From Streptosporangium sp. NBC_01495 (GTDB lineage: Bacteria > Actinomycetota > Actinomycetes > Streptosporangiales > Streptosporangiaceae), in contig NZ_CP109430.1 of assembly GCF_036250735.1 (NCBI RefSeq), forward strand, positions 6,448,001-6,512,000: a DNA stretch of 64,000 nucleotides. The letters run 5' to 3'. The notes under the pieces were generated by a model, which saw nothing but the letters and a program-made list of their open reading frames with translations, ran no database searches and was not told where the DNA came from. This document shows positions 55,195 through 64,000 of this stretch, in pieces. Position 1 is the first letter of the stretch. The number at the start of each line of letters is the position of its first letter. Made by a program: the position numbers and the translations under genes.

Positions 55195-58100
55195 TCAGGT
55201 GATGCCGAGTTCCTTGTCGATGAAGTCGAAAACGTCGTCCGCGGAGGCGGATTCGAGCTGGTCGGCCACGCTGACGGTGGTCGTGCCCGCGTCCTGCTCG
55301 GCCAGCCTGAGCAGCAGCGCCCTCAGCCGTTCGGCCACCCTGTCGCCCTCGATCTCCGCGCGCGAGCGGTCGGCGACCGCCGCCTCCAGCCGGTCGAGCT
55401 GGGCCAGGATCGGCAGCTCCACCACGTCGCCGGAGGAGAGCAGGGTTCCGAGGTGCTCCGCCAGCGCGGCGGGCGTGGCGTAGTCGAACACCACGGTCGC
55501 GGGCAGCTTGACGCCCGCCGCCTTGTTCAGCCGGTTGCGGAGGTCGACCGCGGCCACCGAGTCGAAGCCGAGGTCCTTGAACGCCCGTCCCGGGTCGATG
55601 TCGTCGCTCCCGTAGCCGAGGAGCGCGGCGATCTGGGTGCGGACCAGGTTCAGCAGCGCCCGCTGCCGCTCGGCCGTGGTCAGTCCCGCGAGCCGTTCGG
55701 CCAGGGGTGATCCGCCGCCCGGCTCGTCGTCCGTCTCGGACGCCTCGGCCAGTACGGCGAGCGCCTCGGGCAGATCCCGCAGGAGGGGGCGCGGCCTGCC
55801 GAGGGTGTACGGCGGGACGAAGCGCGTCCAGTCGGTGTCGGTGACCACCAGGTGGCTCTCGTCGCGGTCGAGCGCCTGGGCCAGCGCGGTCAGGGCCAGG
55901 TCCGGGTCCATCTCGCGGATGCCGAGCCGTCGCAGGTGCGCCCCCGCGGCCTCGTCCACCATCCCGCCCCCGCCCCAGGAACCCCACGCGATCGACGTCG
56001 CGACCTGTCCCCCGGCCCGGCGCCGGGAGGCGAGCGCCTCCAGGAAGGCGTTGGCTCCGCCGTACGCCGCCTGTCCCGCCGACCCCCAGACGGCGGCACC
56101 GGAGGAGAAGAGCACGAAGGCGTCCAGCGGGTGCCCGGCCAGCAGCTCGTCGAGGTGCCGCGCGCCCGCGATCTTGGCGCGGACCGCGTCGGCGAACTCC
56201 TCCGGCTCCATCGCGGCGAGCGGTTTCGGCTCGGGCAGGATCCCGGCCGCGTGCACCACTGCGGTCACCGCGTCGGACTCGGGCAGGGAGTCCAGCAGCC
56301 GGCTCAGCGCGTCCCTGTCCGCGACGTCGCACGCCGCGACGGTGACCCTGGCCCCCAGCTCGGACAGCTCGGCGGCCAGTTCGGCCGCGCCCTCCGCCGC
56401 GAGGCCGCGCCTGCTGGTCAGCAGCAGGTGCTCGGCCCCGTTCTCCGCCAGCCGGCGCGCCACCCGCGAACCGACCCCGCCGGTGCCCCCGGTGACCAGT
56501 ACGGTTCCGCGTGGCCGCCAGGTGTCGCCCGTGCCGTTCCCGGCCAGCGGGGCCCGCACCAGGCGGAGGGCGAACGTCCCCGAGGACCGGACGGCGACCC
56601 TGTCCTCACCGTCCTGGCCGTCCTCGCCGTTCTCTTTACCCCCGTCGTTCCACCCGGCCAGCAGTCCGGCCACCCGGCGGGCGACCGGCCGGTCCACGAC
56701 CGCCGGCAGGTCGACGGTGCCGCCCCACGTGCCGGGGGCGTCCAGGGCGAGCACCGTGCCCAGGCCCGTCACCACGGCCTGCATCGGGTCCACCGGCTCC
56801 GCGCCGTCCGGAACCGGTGTCGCGTTCCTCGTCGCGCACCAGAGCCGGCCGGTCGGTTCGACCGCGCCGAGCGCCCGGACCAGAGTCACGGTGGCGACGA
56901 CGCCACGGGACAGTTCCGGGTGCCGGGGGTGCTCGCGGCCGTCGAGCGCGAGCAGGGAGAGCACCCCGGCGACGGCCGCGCCACCGAGCCCTTCGAGCCC
57001 TTCGAGTCCTTCGAGCGCTTCGGGTCCTTCGGGTCCTTCGGGTGCTTCGAGCTTTTCGCGGAGCAGGCCGGCGACCGCCTCCGCGGGCGAGTCGTCGGCC
57101 ACCTCGACCGGCACGATCCGGGCCCCGGAGGCGGCGAGCCCCTCCATCAGGACGGGTTCGGAGAGCCCGGCGGGAACGACGACGAGCCAGGTCCCCTCCA
57201 GGGGCCCGGACGCGTCGGCCACCGGCCGCCATTCCGCGCGGTAGCGCCAGCCGGTCACCACGGACTCGTCCCTGGCGCGGTTCCACCAGGAGGACAGGGC
57301 CGGGAGCACGCCCTCCACCTCGGCGGGCTCGACCCCCAGGGTCCTGGCCAGCGCGGGGCCGTCGCCGTCGGCCACCCGCGCCCAGAAGTCCTCGTCCGGC
57401 AGGGGGTTCGCGGCCCGGACGACGTTCCGCGCCCAGTACCGCCGGGTCTGGAAGGCGTACGTGGGCAACCTGACCCGGCGGGCTCCGCCGTACATGCCGG
57501 ACCAGTCGGGGCTCAGGCCACGGACGTGCAGTTCCGCCACCGACCTCAGCAGACGGTCGGGGCCGCCGTCGTCGCGGCGCAGGCTGCCGGTCACCACCGC
57601 CTCGCGTCCGAGGTCGTCGAGCGTCTCCTGCAGCCCCATGGTGAGCACCGGGTTCGGGCTGATCTCCACGAACGCCACGTGGTCCGTGCCGGCCAGGGTG
57701 CGCACGGCCGCCTCGAACTCGACGGTCCGCCGCAGGTTGGTGTACCAGTACCCGGCCTCCAGATCGGCGGGCCGGATCCAGTCGCCGGTCACCGTGGAGA
57801 TCATGGGTACCGTGCCCGCCCGCGGGCCGACCGGCGCGAGCTCCCGCCGCAGCCTCTCCTCAAGGGGTTCCACCAGCACCGAGTGGGACGCGTAGTCGAC
57901 CGGCACCCGCTTGACGCGTACGCCTTCCGCGGCGAGTTCGGCCAGCAGTTCGTCGAGCGCGTCCGAGGCTCCGGACAGCACCACGGAGCCGGGGCCGTTG
58001 ATCGCGGCGATGGAGAGGTCTCCGGCCCATCTCGTGAGCCGCTTGCCCGCCTCCTCCGCGGGCAGGGCCACCGAGGCCATACCGCCGGACCCGGCGAGCG

Positions 58101-60123
58101 ACTCGCGGATGGCCCTGGAGCGCAGCGCGACGATCCTGGCGCCGTCCTCGATCTCCAGCAGCCCGGCCACGCAGGCGGCGGCGATCTCGCCCTGCGAATG
58201 CCCGATCACCGCGTCCGGCTCGATGCCTCGCGACCGCCACTCCTCGGCGAGCGAGACCATCACGGCCCACAGCACCGGCTGCACCACATCCACCCGCTCC
58301 AGCGTCCGGGGGTCGGTGTCCCGCAGGACGTCGGTGAGCCTCCAGTCCACGAAGGGCGACAGGGCGCGCTCGCACGCGGCGATCCGCTCGGCGAACACCG
58401 ACGACGCGTCCAGCATCCCGACGGCCATGCCCACCCACTGCGAGCCCTGCCCCGGGAACACGAAGACCGTCTTCCCGCTCAGGTTCGCCGTTCCCGTGAC
58501 GACGTCCGCGCCGGGCTCTCCCGCCGCCACCTCGCCGACCCCGGCGAGCAGCCCGGCACGGTCCCGGCCGACGACCACGGCCCGGTGCTCGAAGGGCACC
58601 CTGCCCAGTGCCAGGGACAGGGCCACGTCGGCGGGGTCGAGTCCGGGATGCTCGTCCAGATGGGAGAGCAGCCGCGCGGACTGCGCGCGGAGCGCCGCCT
58701 CGGAGCGCCCGGACAGCGGCCACAGGAGGACGCCGGGCCGGGCGGTGCCGTCCTCGGGTTCCTCGCGTTCCTGCGTGGGCGCCTGTTCGAGGATGACGTG
58801 GACGTTCGTGCCGCTGGCCCCGAAGGACGACACGCCCGCGCGGCGGGGATGGCCGTTCTCCGCCCAGGGCATCGGCTCGGTGAGGAGTTCGACCGCCCCG
58901 GCCGTCCAGTCCACCTTCGGGGTCGGCTCCGCCACGTGCAGCGTCCGGGGCAGCGTGCCGTGCCGCATCGCCTGCACCATCTTGATCACCCCGGCGACCC
59001 CGGCCGACGCCTGCGGGTGCCCGATGTTCGACTTGATCGACCCCAGGCGCAGCGGCCGGTCCGCGGGCCGGTCCCGGCCGTAGGTGGCGAGCAGCGCCTG
59101 CGCCTCGATCGGGTCGCCCAGCGTGGTGCCCGTGCCGTGCGCCTCGACCGCGTCGACCTCGTCGGGAGTCACCCTGGCGTTGGCCAGCGCCTGCTCGATG
59201 ACACGCCGCTGCGAGGGGCCGTTCGGCGCCATCAGGCCGTTGGAGGCCCCGTCGGAGTTCACCGCGGAGCCGCGAACCAGGGCGAGGACCTCGTGCCCGT
59301 GCCGCAGGGCCTCGGAGAGCCGTTCGAGCACCAGCACCCCCACGCCCTCCGACCAGCCGACGCCGTCGGCGTCACCGGAGAACGAGCGGCACCTCCCGTC
59401 CTTCGACAGGCCCCGCTGCCGGGAGAACTCCACGAACATGTCCGGGGTCGCCATGACGGTGGCGCCACCGGCCAGGGCCAGGGAGCACTCACCCAGGCGC
59501 AGCGACTGGCAGGCGAGGTGCAGGGCGACGAGCGAGGAGGAGCAGGCGGTGTCCACCGACACCGCGGGCCCGACCAGGCCGAGGCTGTAGGCCACCCGGC
59601 CGGAGACCAGGCTGCCCGCGCCGGTGCTCCCCGCGTAGTCGTGGTACATCACGCCCGCGAACACCCCGGTCATGCTGCCGCGCGCGGCGGCGATCATCCC
59701 GGCGCCCTCCAGCGCCTCCCACGACACCTCAAGCAGCAGCCGCTGCTGCGGGTCGATCCCGGCCGCCTCACGCGGCGAGATCGAGAAGAAACCGGCGTCG
59801 AACTCCCCGGCGTCGTACAGGAACCCGCCCTCGCGGACGTAGATCTTGCCCGGCCGGTCCGGCTCGGGGTCGTAGAGCCCGGCGACGTCCCACCCGCGAT
59901 CCCGCGGGAAGCCGCCGATGGCGTCCCTGCCCTCGTCGACCAGCCGCCAGAGGTCGGCGGGCGAGCGCACCCCGCCCGGGTACCGGCAGGCCATGCCCAC
60001 GATCGCGATCGGCTCGGCGGAGCGGTCCTCCATCTCCCGCAGCCGCCTGCGCGTCTGCCGCAGGTCCGCGGTAGCGCGCTTGAGGTAGTCCCGAAGCTTG
60101 TCGACCTTGTCGTCATCGGCCAT
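55195..60123 (-). CDS. Modular type I PKS, single module: KS-AT(methylmalonyl)-KR-ACP
   Basis: This 1642-residue protein starts at the ATG at 60123, 38 bases after the upstream PKS stop. It has a docking helix (DKVDKLRDYLKRATADL), KS (Cys194), AT, KR (Tyr1354) and ACP (Ser1522). The AT has GHSQGE (Ser643) and VDYASH (about 742-747), the methylmalonyl pattern, so this module adds a methyl branch. There is no DH. The KR lacks LDD and has the VWGSAGQAAY segment with Trp, the A-type pattern, giving a hydroxyl. The linker before the KR holds a 9-bp tandem repeat (56990-57052). The C-terminal tail DDVFDFIDKELG matches the tails that precede genes with KLxxYLKRxTADL-type helices. Confidence 0.97.
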   Translation of the reverse strand: MADDDKVDKLRDYLKRATADLRQTRRRLREMEDRSAEPIAIVGMACRYPGGVRSPADLWRLVDEGRDAIGGFPRDRGWDVAGLYDPEPDRPGKIYVREGGFLYDAGEFDAGFFSISPREAAGIDPQQRLLLEVSWEALEGAGMIAAARGSMTGVFAGVMYHDYAGSTGAGSLVSGRVAYSLGLVGPAVSVDTACSSSLVALHLACQSLRLGECSLALAGGATVMATPDMFVEFSRQRGLSKDGRCRSFSGDADGVGWSEGVGVLVLERLSEALRHGHEVLALVRGSAVNSDGASNGLMAPNGPSQRRVIEQALANARVTPDEVDAVEAHGTGTTLGDPIEAQALLATYGRDRPADRPLRLGSIKSNIGHPQASAGVAGVIKMVQAMRHGTLPRTLHVAEPTPKVDWTAGAVELLTEPMPWAENGHPRRAGVSSFGASGTNVHVILEQAPTQEREEPEDGTARPGVLLWPLSGRSEAALRAQSARLLSHLDEHPGLDPADVALSLALGRVPFEHRAVVVGRDRAGLLAGVGEVAAGEPGADVVTGTANLSGKTVFVFPGQGSQWVGMAVGMLDASSVFAERIAACERALSPFVDWRLTDVLRDTDPRTLERVDVVQPVLWAVMVSLAEEWRSRGIEPDAVIGHSQGEIAAACVAGLLEIEDGARIVALRSRAIRESLAGSGGMASVALPAEEAGKRLTRWAGDLSIAAINGPGSVVLSGASDALDELLAELAAEGVRVKRVPVDYASHSVLVEPLEERLRRELAPVGPRAGTVPMISTVTGDWIRPADLEAGYWYTNLRRTVEFEAAVRTLAGTDHVAFVEISPNPVLTMGLQETLDDLGREAVVTGSLRRDDGGPDRLLRSVAELHVRGLSPDWSGMYGGARRVRLPTYAFQTRRYWARNVVRAANPLPDEDFWARVADGDGPALARTLGVEPAEVEGVLPALSSWWNRARDESVVTGWRYRAEWRPVADASGPLEGTWLVVVPAGLSEPVLMEGLAASGARIVPVEVADDSPAEAVAGLLREKLEAPEGPEGPEALEGLEGLEGLGGAAVAGVLSLLALDGREHPRHPELSRGVVATVTLVRALGAVEPTGRLWCATRNATPVPDGAEPVDPMQAVVTGLGTVLALDAPGTWGGTVDLPAVVDRPVARRVAGLLAGWNDGGKENGEDGQDGEDRVAVRSSGTFALRLVRAPLAGNGTGDTWRPRGTVLVTGGTGGVGSRVARRLAENGAEHLLLTSRRGLAAEGAAELAAELSELGARVTVAACDVADRDALSRLLDSLPESDAVTAVVHAAGILPEPKPLAAMEPEEFADAVRAKIAGARHLDELLAGHPLDAFVLFSSGAAVWGSAGQAAYGGANAFLEALASRRRAGGQVATSIAWGSWGGGGMVDEAAGAHLRRLGIREMDPDLALTALAQALDRDESHLVVTDTDWTRFVPPYTLGRPRPLLRDLPEALAVLAEASETDDEPGGGSPLAERLAGLTTAERQRALLNLVRTQIAALLGYGSDDIDPGRAFKDLGFDSVAAVDLRNRLNKAAGVKLPATVVFDYATPAALAEHLGTLLSSGDVVELPILAQLDRLEAAVADRSRAEIEGDRVAERLRALLLRLAEQDAGTTTVSVADQLESASADDVFDFIDKELGIT
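56990..57052 (-). repeat. Seven 9-bp tandem repeats in a PKS linker
   Basis: Seven units of the form (C/G)CTTCG(A/G)G(C/T) encode an EGP/EGL-rich run in the structural part of the KR region. The unit keeps the frame, so the number of copies may vary between strains without breaking the gene. Confidence 0.9.
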
Positions 60124-60161
60124 CGGCTGTGCACCAACTCCGCGAGTAGTACGTGGCTCGT

Positions 60162-63100
60162 TCAGGGGGTGCCGAGCTCGGTGTCGAGGGCCAGGAAGAG
60201 CTCCTCGTCACTGACGGCGTCGTAGCCGTCCTCCACCGTCTCGGGCTCGGCGTCGCTGTGCCGTTCGCGCCACTTGCGCAACAGCGCCTCGAGGCGTGCG
60301 GTGATCCGGGGATGCGAGCCGTTGAGGTCCGCGGCCGAGAGCACCGACTCCAGCTGGTCGACCACGGCGAGGACCGGGGTGGCCGCGTCCGCGTCCGCCG
60401 GTGCGATCTCCTGCCCGAGGTGGCGGGCGAGCGCCGCGGCGTTGGGACTGTCGAAGACCAGCGTGGCGGGCAGGCGCAGGCCGGTGGCCGCGGCCAGGGT
60501 GTTGCGCAGCTCGACCGCGAGCAGCGAGTCGAAGCCGAGCTCCTGGAACGCGCGGTCGGGGGCGATCGAGTCCGGCCCGCCATGCCCCAGGGTCGCCGCC
60601 ACCTGGGTGCGGACGAGTTCGAGGAGGAGGTGGTCACGTTCCTGCTCGGGCAGGGCGGCCAGCCGTCCTCGCAGGTCGGTGCCGCCCGCGTTTCTGCCGC
60701 CGGCCGGGGCGGCTCGTCGTACGGGCCCGTGGACGAGGCCGCTCAGGATCGCCGGGATCCCGTCGGGCCGGGAGCGCAACGCCTCGACGTCCAGCCGCAT
60801 CGGCACGACGGTGGCGTCCTCCTCCAGGTTCAGCGCCATGTCGAAGAGGGCGAGCCCTTCCTCCTCGGACATGGCGGGTATGCCGAGCCTCCGCAGGCGG
60901 CGCAGTCCCCCCTCGTCCAGGTACGCGCTCATCCCGCTCTCGCTCGCCCACGGCCCCCAGGCCAGGGACGTGGCGGTCAGACCTCGCGACCTGCGGTACT
61001 CGGCGATCCCGTCGAGGAAGGTGTTCGCCGCGGCGTAGTTGGCCTGGCCCGCGCCGAGCACCAGGCCCGCGGCCGAGGAGAACAGCACGAATGCGGACAG
61101 GTTCATGCCCTCGGTCAGCTCGTGCAGGTGCCAGGCCGCGTCCGCCTTCGCCCGCAGCACCGTGTCCACCTGCGTCTCGGTGAGCGCGCCGAAGACACCG
61201 TTGGCGACGACGCCCGCCGTATGGATCACGGAGGTCAGCGGCCGCTCCGGCGCGACGGTCGCCAGCAGGTCGCGGACGGCGTCCCGATCGGACACATCAC
61301 ACACCGCGATCCTGACGTCCGCGCCCAGCAGGGTGAGTTCCTCCCGCAGCTCGCGCGCGCCCGGCGCGTCCAGGCCGCGCCTGCTCGTCAGCAACAGCGA
61401 CCGTACGCCGTGTTTGACGACGAGGTGGCGGGCGACCAGCGAACCGAGGCCGCCGGTCCCGCCGGTGATCAGAACCGTTCCGCCCGTGTCCCAACGGTCG
61501 CCCGCTCCCGCGCCGTCGTCCATGATCCAGGACAGGCGGGGCACGTGCAGCTCGCCCTTCCGGATGGCCGTCTCGGGTTCGCCTCCGGCGACGGCGGCGG
61601 TGATCGCCCGTTCCGAGGACTCCTGCCCGTCCAGGTCGACCAGCACGATCCTGCCCGGGTTCTCCGCCTCGGCCGCTCGCACCAGGCCCCACAGGGCGGC
61701 GTCCGCGAGGTCGGTGACGCCCTCGCCCGGTATCGCGGCCACCGCGCCCCTGGTCACGACGACCAGCCGCGACGTCGACCACCGCTCATCGGCCAGCCAG
61801 GACCGCACCAGGCCCATGACCCGGTTGACCGATTCCCGCAGCCGTACGGTCACCGGACCGTCGTCGCCGGGGACGCGGGACAGGATCACCACGCCGGGCG
61901 GGAACCCGCCGCCGTCGACCATCGCCGTCAGCGACGCCATGTCGGGATAGCGCGTCATTCCCGGCAGGGCGCCGGCCTGCGGTCCGACGACGGCCCAGGT
62001 GTCCTGGGCGAGGACCGAGGCCGGAGGGGGTGGTGTCACCCAGTCCAGCCGGAACAGCGACTCCTTGCGCCGCGTCCGGGCGGCGGTGACCTGTTCCGCG
62101 GACACCCGGCGGGCGAGGACCGACTCCACCGTCGCGACCGGTGCTCCCGTGACGTCGGCCAGGTACGCCGTCGTCGCGTCGGGCCCCGACGGCACGAGCC
62201 TCACCCGCACCGACGACGCTCCCGCCGCGTGCAGCGAGACGTCCGTCCAGACGAAGGGAATCCAGGTTTCTCCCGCCGCCCGCCGCCCGCCCTCGTCGAG
62301 GAGGGTGGCGTGCAGGGCCGCGTCCAGCAGTGCCGGGTGCAGTCCGAACCGTGCCGCGTCCGCCGCCGCGTGGTCGGGGAGCTCGACCTCGGCGAAGAGC
62401 TCCTCACCGCGCCGCCACGCCGCCCGCAGCCCCTGGAACACCGGCCCGTAGGCGTAGCCGTGCTCGGCCAGCCGCTCGTACAGCGCGTCGAGCGGGACGG
62501 GCACCGCGGCGGGCGGGGGCCAGGCGCTCAGGTCGGCCGGAATCGAGGCCGGGGCCGGGGTCAGCGTTCCTCCGGCGTGCCGCGTCCAGGGCGTGTCCGG
62601 CGAGACGTTGTCCGCGCGGGAGTACACCGCCACCTGCCGGTTGCCCGCCTGGTCCGCCGCCTCCACCGTGACCTGCAGGTGAATGTCGCCGTCCTCGGGC
62701 AGGACGAGCGGCGCGGCCAGGGTCAGCTCGGCCAGGGTGGGGCAGCCCACCTCGTCACCCGCGCGGACGGCCAGCTCGACGAACCCGGTGCCGGGGAACA
62801 TCACCGCGCCCATCACCCGGTGGTCGGCCAGCCAGGGCTGCGTCTCCACGGACAACCGCCCGGTGAGCGTCACTCCACCGGAGCCCGCCATCGGCACCAT
62901 GGCGTCGAAGAGGGGGTGCCCGAACGAGGGAGCCGCGGACGTGTCACTCCGCAGCCAGTAGCGCTGTCGTTGGAAGGGGTAGGTCGGCAGGTCGACCCGC
63001 CGAGCACCCGACCCGGTGAACATCGCCGGCCAATCGACCGTGACGCCTCGGGTCCACGCCTGACCCAGTCCACGGATCGTGGCTTCGACCTCGTCGTGAT

Positions 63101-64000
63101 CCTTACGCGCCAACGGAACGAACACGGCGTTCCGGGTCTCCATCGCCGACAGCGCCGGACTCGGCCCGGCTTCGATGAACGTGGTGACGCCCTCGGCCTC
63201 CAGGGTCCGCACCGCATCCCCGAACCGGACCGGCTCACGCACCTGCCGCACCCAGTACTCCGGCGACGCGATCTCCCCGGGGTCGGCGAGGTGACCGGTC
63301 AACGTCGACACCAGCGGAATGCGGGGGCGGTTCCACACCACCGATTCCAGGACCGTGCGGAACTCCGCCAGCATCGGATCCATCCGCGCCGAGTGGAAGG
63401 CGTGCGAGACCCGCAACCGCTTGACCCGGTATGCCCCGTCCAGTTGGTTCAGGAGCGCTTCGACCGCGTCCTCATCACCGGAGACCACCACCGAGACCGG
63501 GCCGTTGACCGCCGCCAACCCCACCCGCGCGTTCAGATACGGAGCGATGTCCGACTCCGAGGCAGCCACCGCCGCCATCGCCCCACCCGAGGCCAACCCC
63601 TGCATCAACCGGCCCCGCGCCTCCACCACCCGGCACGCATCCTCCAAAGACCACACCCCCGCCACATGAGCAGCGGCAATCTCTCCCACGGAGTGACCTC
63701 CGACGAAGTCCGGGGTCACTCCCCAGGACTCCAACAACCGGAAGAGGGCGACCTCGAACGCGAACAACCCCTGCTGGGCGTACATGGTCTGGTCGATCAG
63801 CTCCGAACCGCCGAACAGCACCTCCTTCACCGCTACCGGGCACGCCGCGTCGAACGCCTCCGCGAACACCGGGAACGCCGCATACAACCCCGACCCCATC
63901 CCGGCCCGCTGCGCCCCCTGCCCCGAGAACACCACCGCGTGGCGACCCCCGGCCACACCCTCCACCCCCGGAACAAACCCCGCCAGCTCACCACGACCCG
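60162..64000 (-). CDS. Modular type I PKS, partial: ...AT-DH-KR-ACP, N-terminus off the right edge
   Basis: The frame is open to the right edge, so the start and at least a KS are missing from view. The AT has HSVGE (Ser codon 63690-63692) and HAFH, the malonyl pattern. The DH keeps HRVMGAVMFP (His codon 62820-62822). The KR has GGTGGLG and its Tyr codon is at 61035-61037. The ACP Ser codon is at 60525-60527. An alkene is predicted, but the KR reads VAN where LDD is usual. The tail DEELFLALDTELG is a docking end suited to the next gene's helix. Domain type and sequence resemble module 4 (7000-12080). Confidence 0.95.
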   Translation of the reverse strand, partial: GRGELAGFVPGVEGVAGGRHAVVFSGQGAQRAGMGSGLYAAFPVFAEAFDAACPVAVKEVLFGGSELIDQTMYAQQGLFAFEVALFRLLESWGVTPDFVGGHSVGEIAAAHVAGVWSLEDACRVVEARGRLMQGLASGGAMAAVAASESDIAPYLNARVGLAAVNGPVSVVVSGDEDAVEALLNQLDGAYRVKRLRVSHAFHSARMDPMLAEFRTVLESVVWNRPRIPLVSTLTGHLADPGEIASPEYWVRQVREPVRFGDAVRTLEAEGVTTFIEAGPSPALSAMETRNAVFVPLARKDHDEVEATIRGLGQAWTRGVTVDWPAMFTGSGARRVDLPTYPFQRQRYWLRSDTSAAPSFGHPLFDAMVPMAGSGGVTLTGRLSVETQPWLADHRVMGAVMFPGTGFVELAVRAGDEVGCPTLAELTLAAPLVLPEDGDIHLQVTVEAADQAGNRQVAVYSRADNVSPDTPWTRHAGGTLTPAPASIPADLSAWPPPAAVPVPLDALYERLAEHGYAYGPVFQGLRAAWRRGEELFAEVELPDHAAADAARFGLHPALLDAALHATLLDEGGRRAAGETWIPFVWTDVSLHAAGASSVRVRLVPSGPDATTAYLADVTGAPVATVESVLARRVSAEQVTAARTRRKESLFRLDWVTPPPPASVLAQDTWAVVGPQAGALPGMTRYPDMASLTAMVDGGGFPPGVVILSRVPGDDGPVTVRLRESVNRVMGLVRSWLADERWSTSRLVVVTRGAVAAIPGEGVTDLADAALWGLVRAAEAENPGRIVLVDLDGQESSERAITAAVAGGEPETAIRKGELHVPRLSWIMDDGAGAGDRWDTGGTVLITGGTGGLGSLVARHLVVKHGVRSLLLTSRRGLDAPGARELREELTLLGADVRIAVCDVSDRDAVRDLLATVAPERPLTSVIHTAGVVANGVFGALTETQVDTVLRAKADAAWHLHELTEGMNLSAFVLFSSAAGLVLGAGQANYAAANTFLDGIAEYRRSRGLTATSLAWGPWASESGMSAYLDEGGLRRLRRLGIPAMSEEEGLALFDMALNLEEDATVVPMRLDVEALRSRPDGIPAILSGLVHGPVRRAAPAGGRNAGGTDLRGRLAALPEQERDHLLLELVRTQVAATLGHGGPDSIAPDRAFQELGFDSLLAVELRNTLAAATGLRLPATLVFDSPNAAALARHLGQEIAPADADAATPVLAVVDQLESVLSAADLNGSHPRITARLEALLRKWRERHSDAEPETVEDGYDAVSDEELFLALDTELGTP

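Overview
The window is a dense, high-GC stretch of a modular type I polyketide (cis-AT PKS) gene cluster. Codon use, the length of the PKS genes, the DesVI/TylM1-type sugar N-methyltransferase and the TetR/DHA2-exporter pair all point to an actinomycete; the genus cannot be fixed from sequence alone. All seven PKS genes lie on the minus strand. One runs off the left edge and one off the right edge.

Layout from right to left, which is the direction of PKS transcription. The right arm (64000-41001) has four genes: a partial one ending AT-DH-KR-ACP; a single KS-AT-KR-ACP module with a methylmalonyl-type AT; a bimodule (KS-AT-DH-KR-ACP twice); and a terminal KS-AT-ACP-TE module with no reductive domains. 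The middle (40962-31968) holds a DHA2 drug exporter facing a TetR repressor, a minus-strand operon (UDP-glucose 6-dehydrogenase, UDP-glucuronate decarboxylase-like SDR, sugar N-methyltransferase), a plus-strand pair (FdtA-like 3,4-ketoisomerase and FdtB-like PLP aminotransferase overlapping by GTGA), and an FAD monooxygenase. The left arm (31882-1) has three genes. The first carries a KSQ loading module plus a fully reducing methylmalonyl module, the second has two modules, and the third has at least three and is cut by the left edge.

How the genes fit together (inference). The line starts at the KSQ gene at 31882 by decarboxylating a malonyl unit to acetyl. It proceeds through the two genes downstream, continues outside the window, returns through the right arm, and is released by the thioesterase at 41001 as a beta-keto acyl chain preceded by two predicted conjugated double bonds. 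Of 12 AT domains, 10 carry malonyl-type motifs (HSVGE, HAFH) and two carry methylmalonyl-type motifs (HSQGE, YASH). Eight of the malonyl ATs are almost the same at DNA level. The sugar genes lack hexose activation and 4,6-dehydration in this window. Instead they suggest a UDP-pentose route: UDP-Glc to UDP-GlcA to UDP-4-keto-pentose or UDP-Xyl, then 3,4-keto isomerisation, 3-amination and N-methylation. No glycosyltransferase is visible.

Most notable for follow-up: the possible UDP-3-(methylamino)pentose pathway; a module-3 ketoreductase with Ala in place of the catalytic Ser; two paralogous KRs lacking the LDD Asp; the unreduced terminal module; extensive AT/KS gene conversion with two codon dialects; two classes of docking ends; and two dyad operators in divergent promoter regions.
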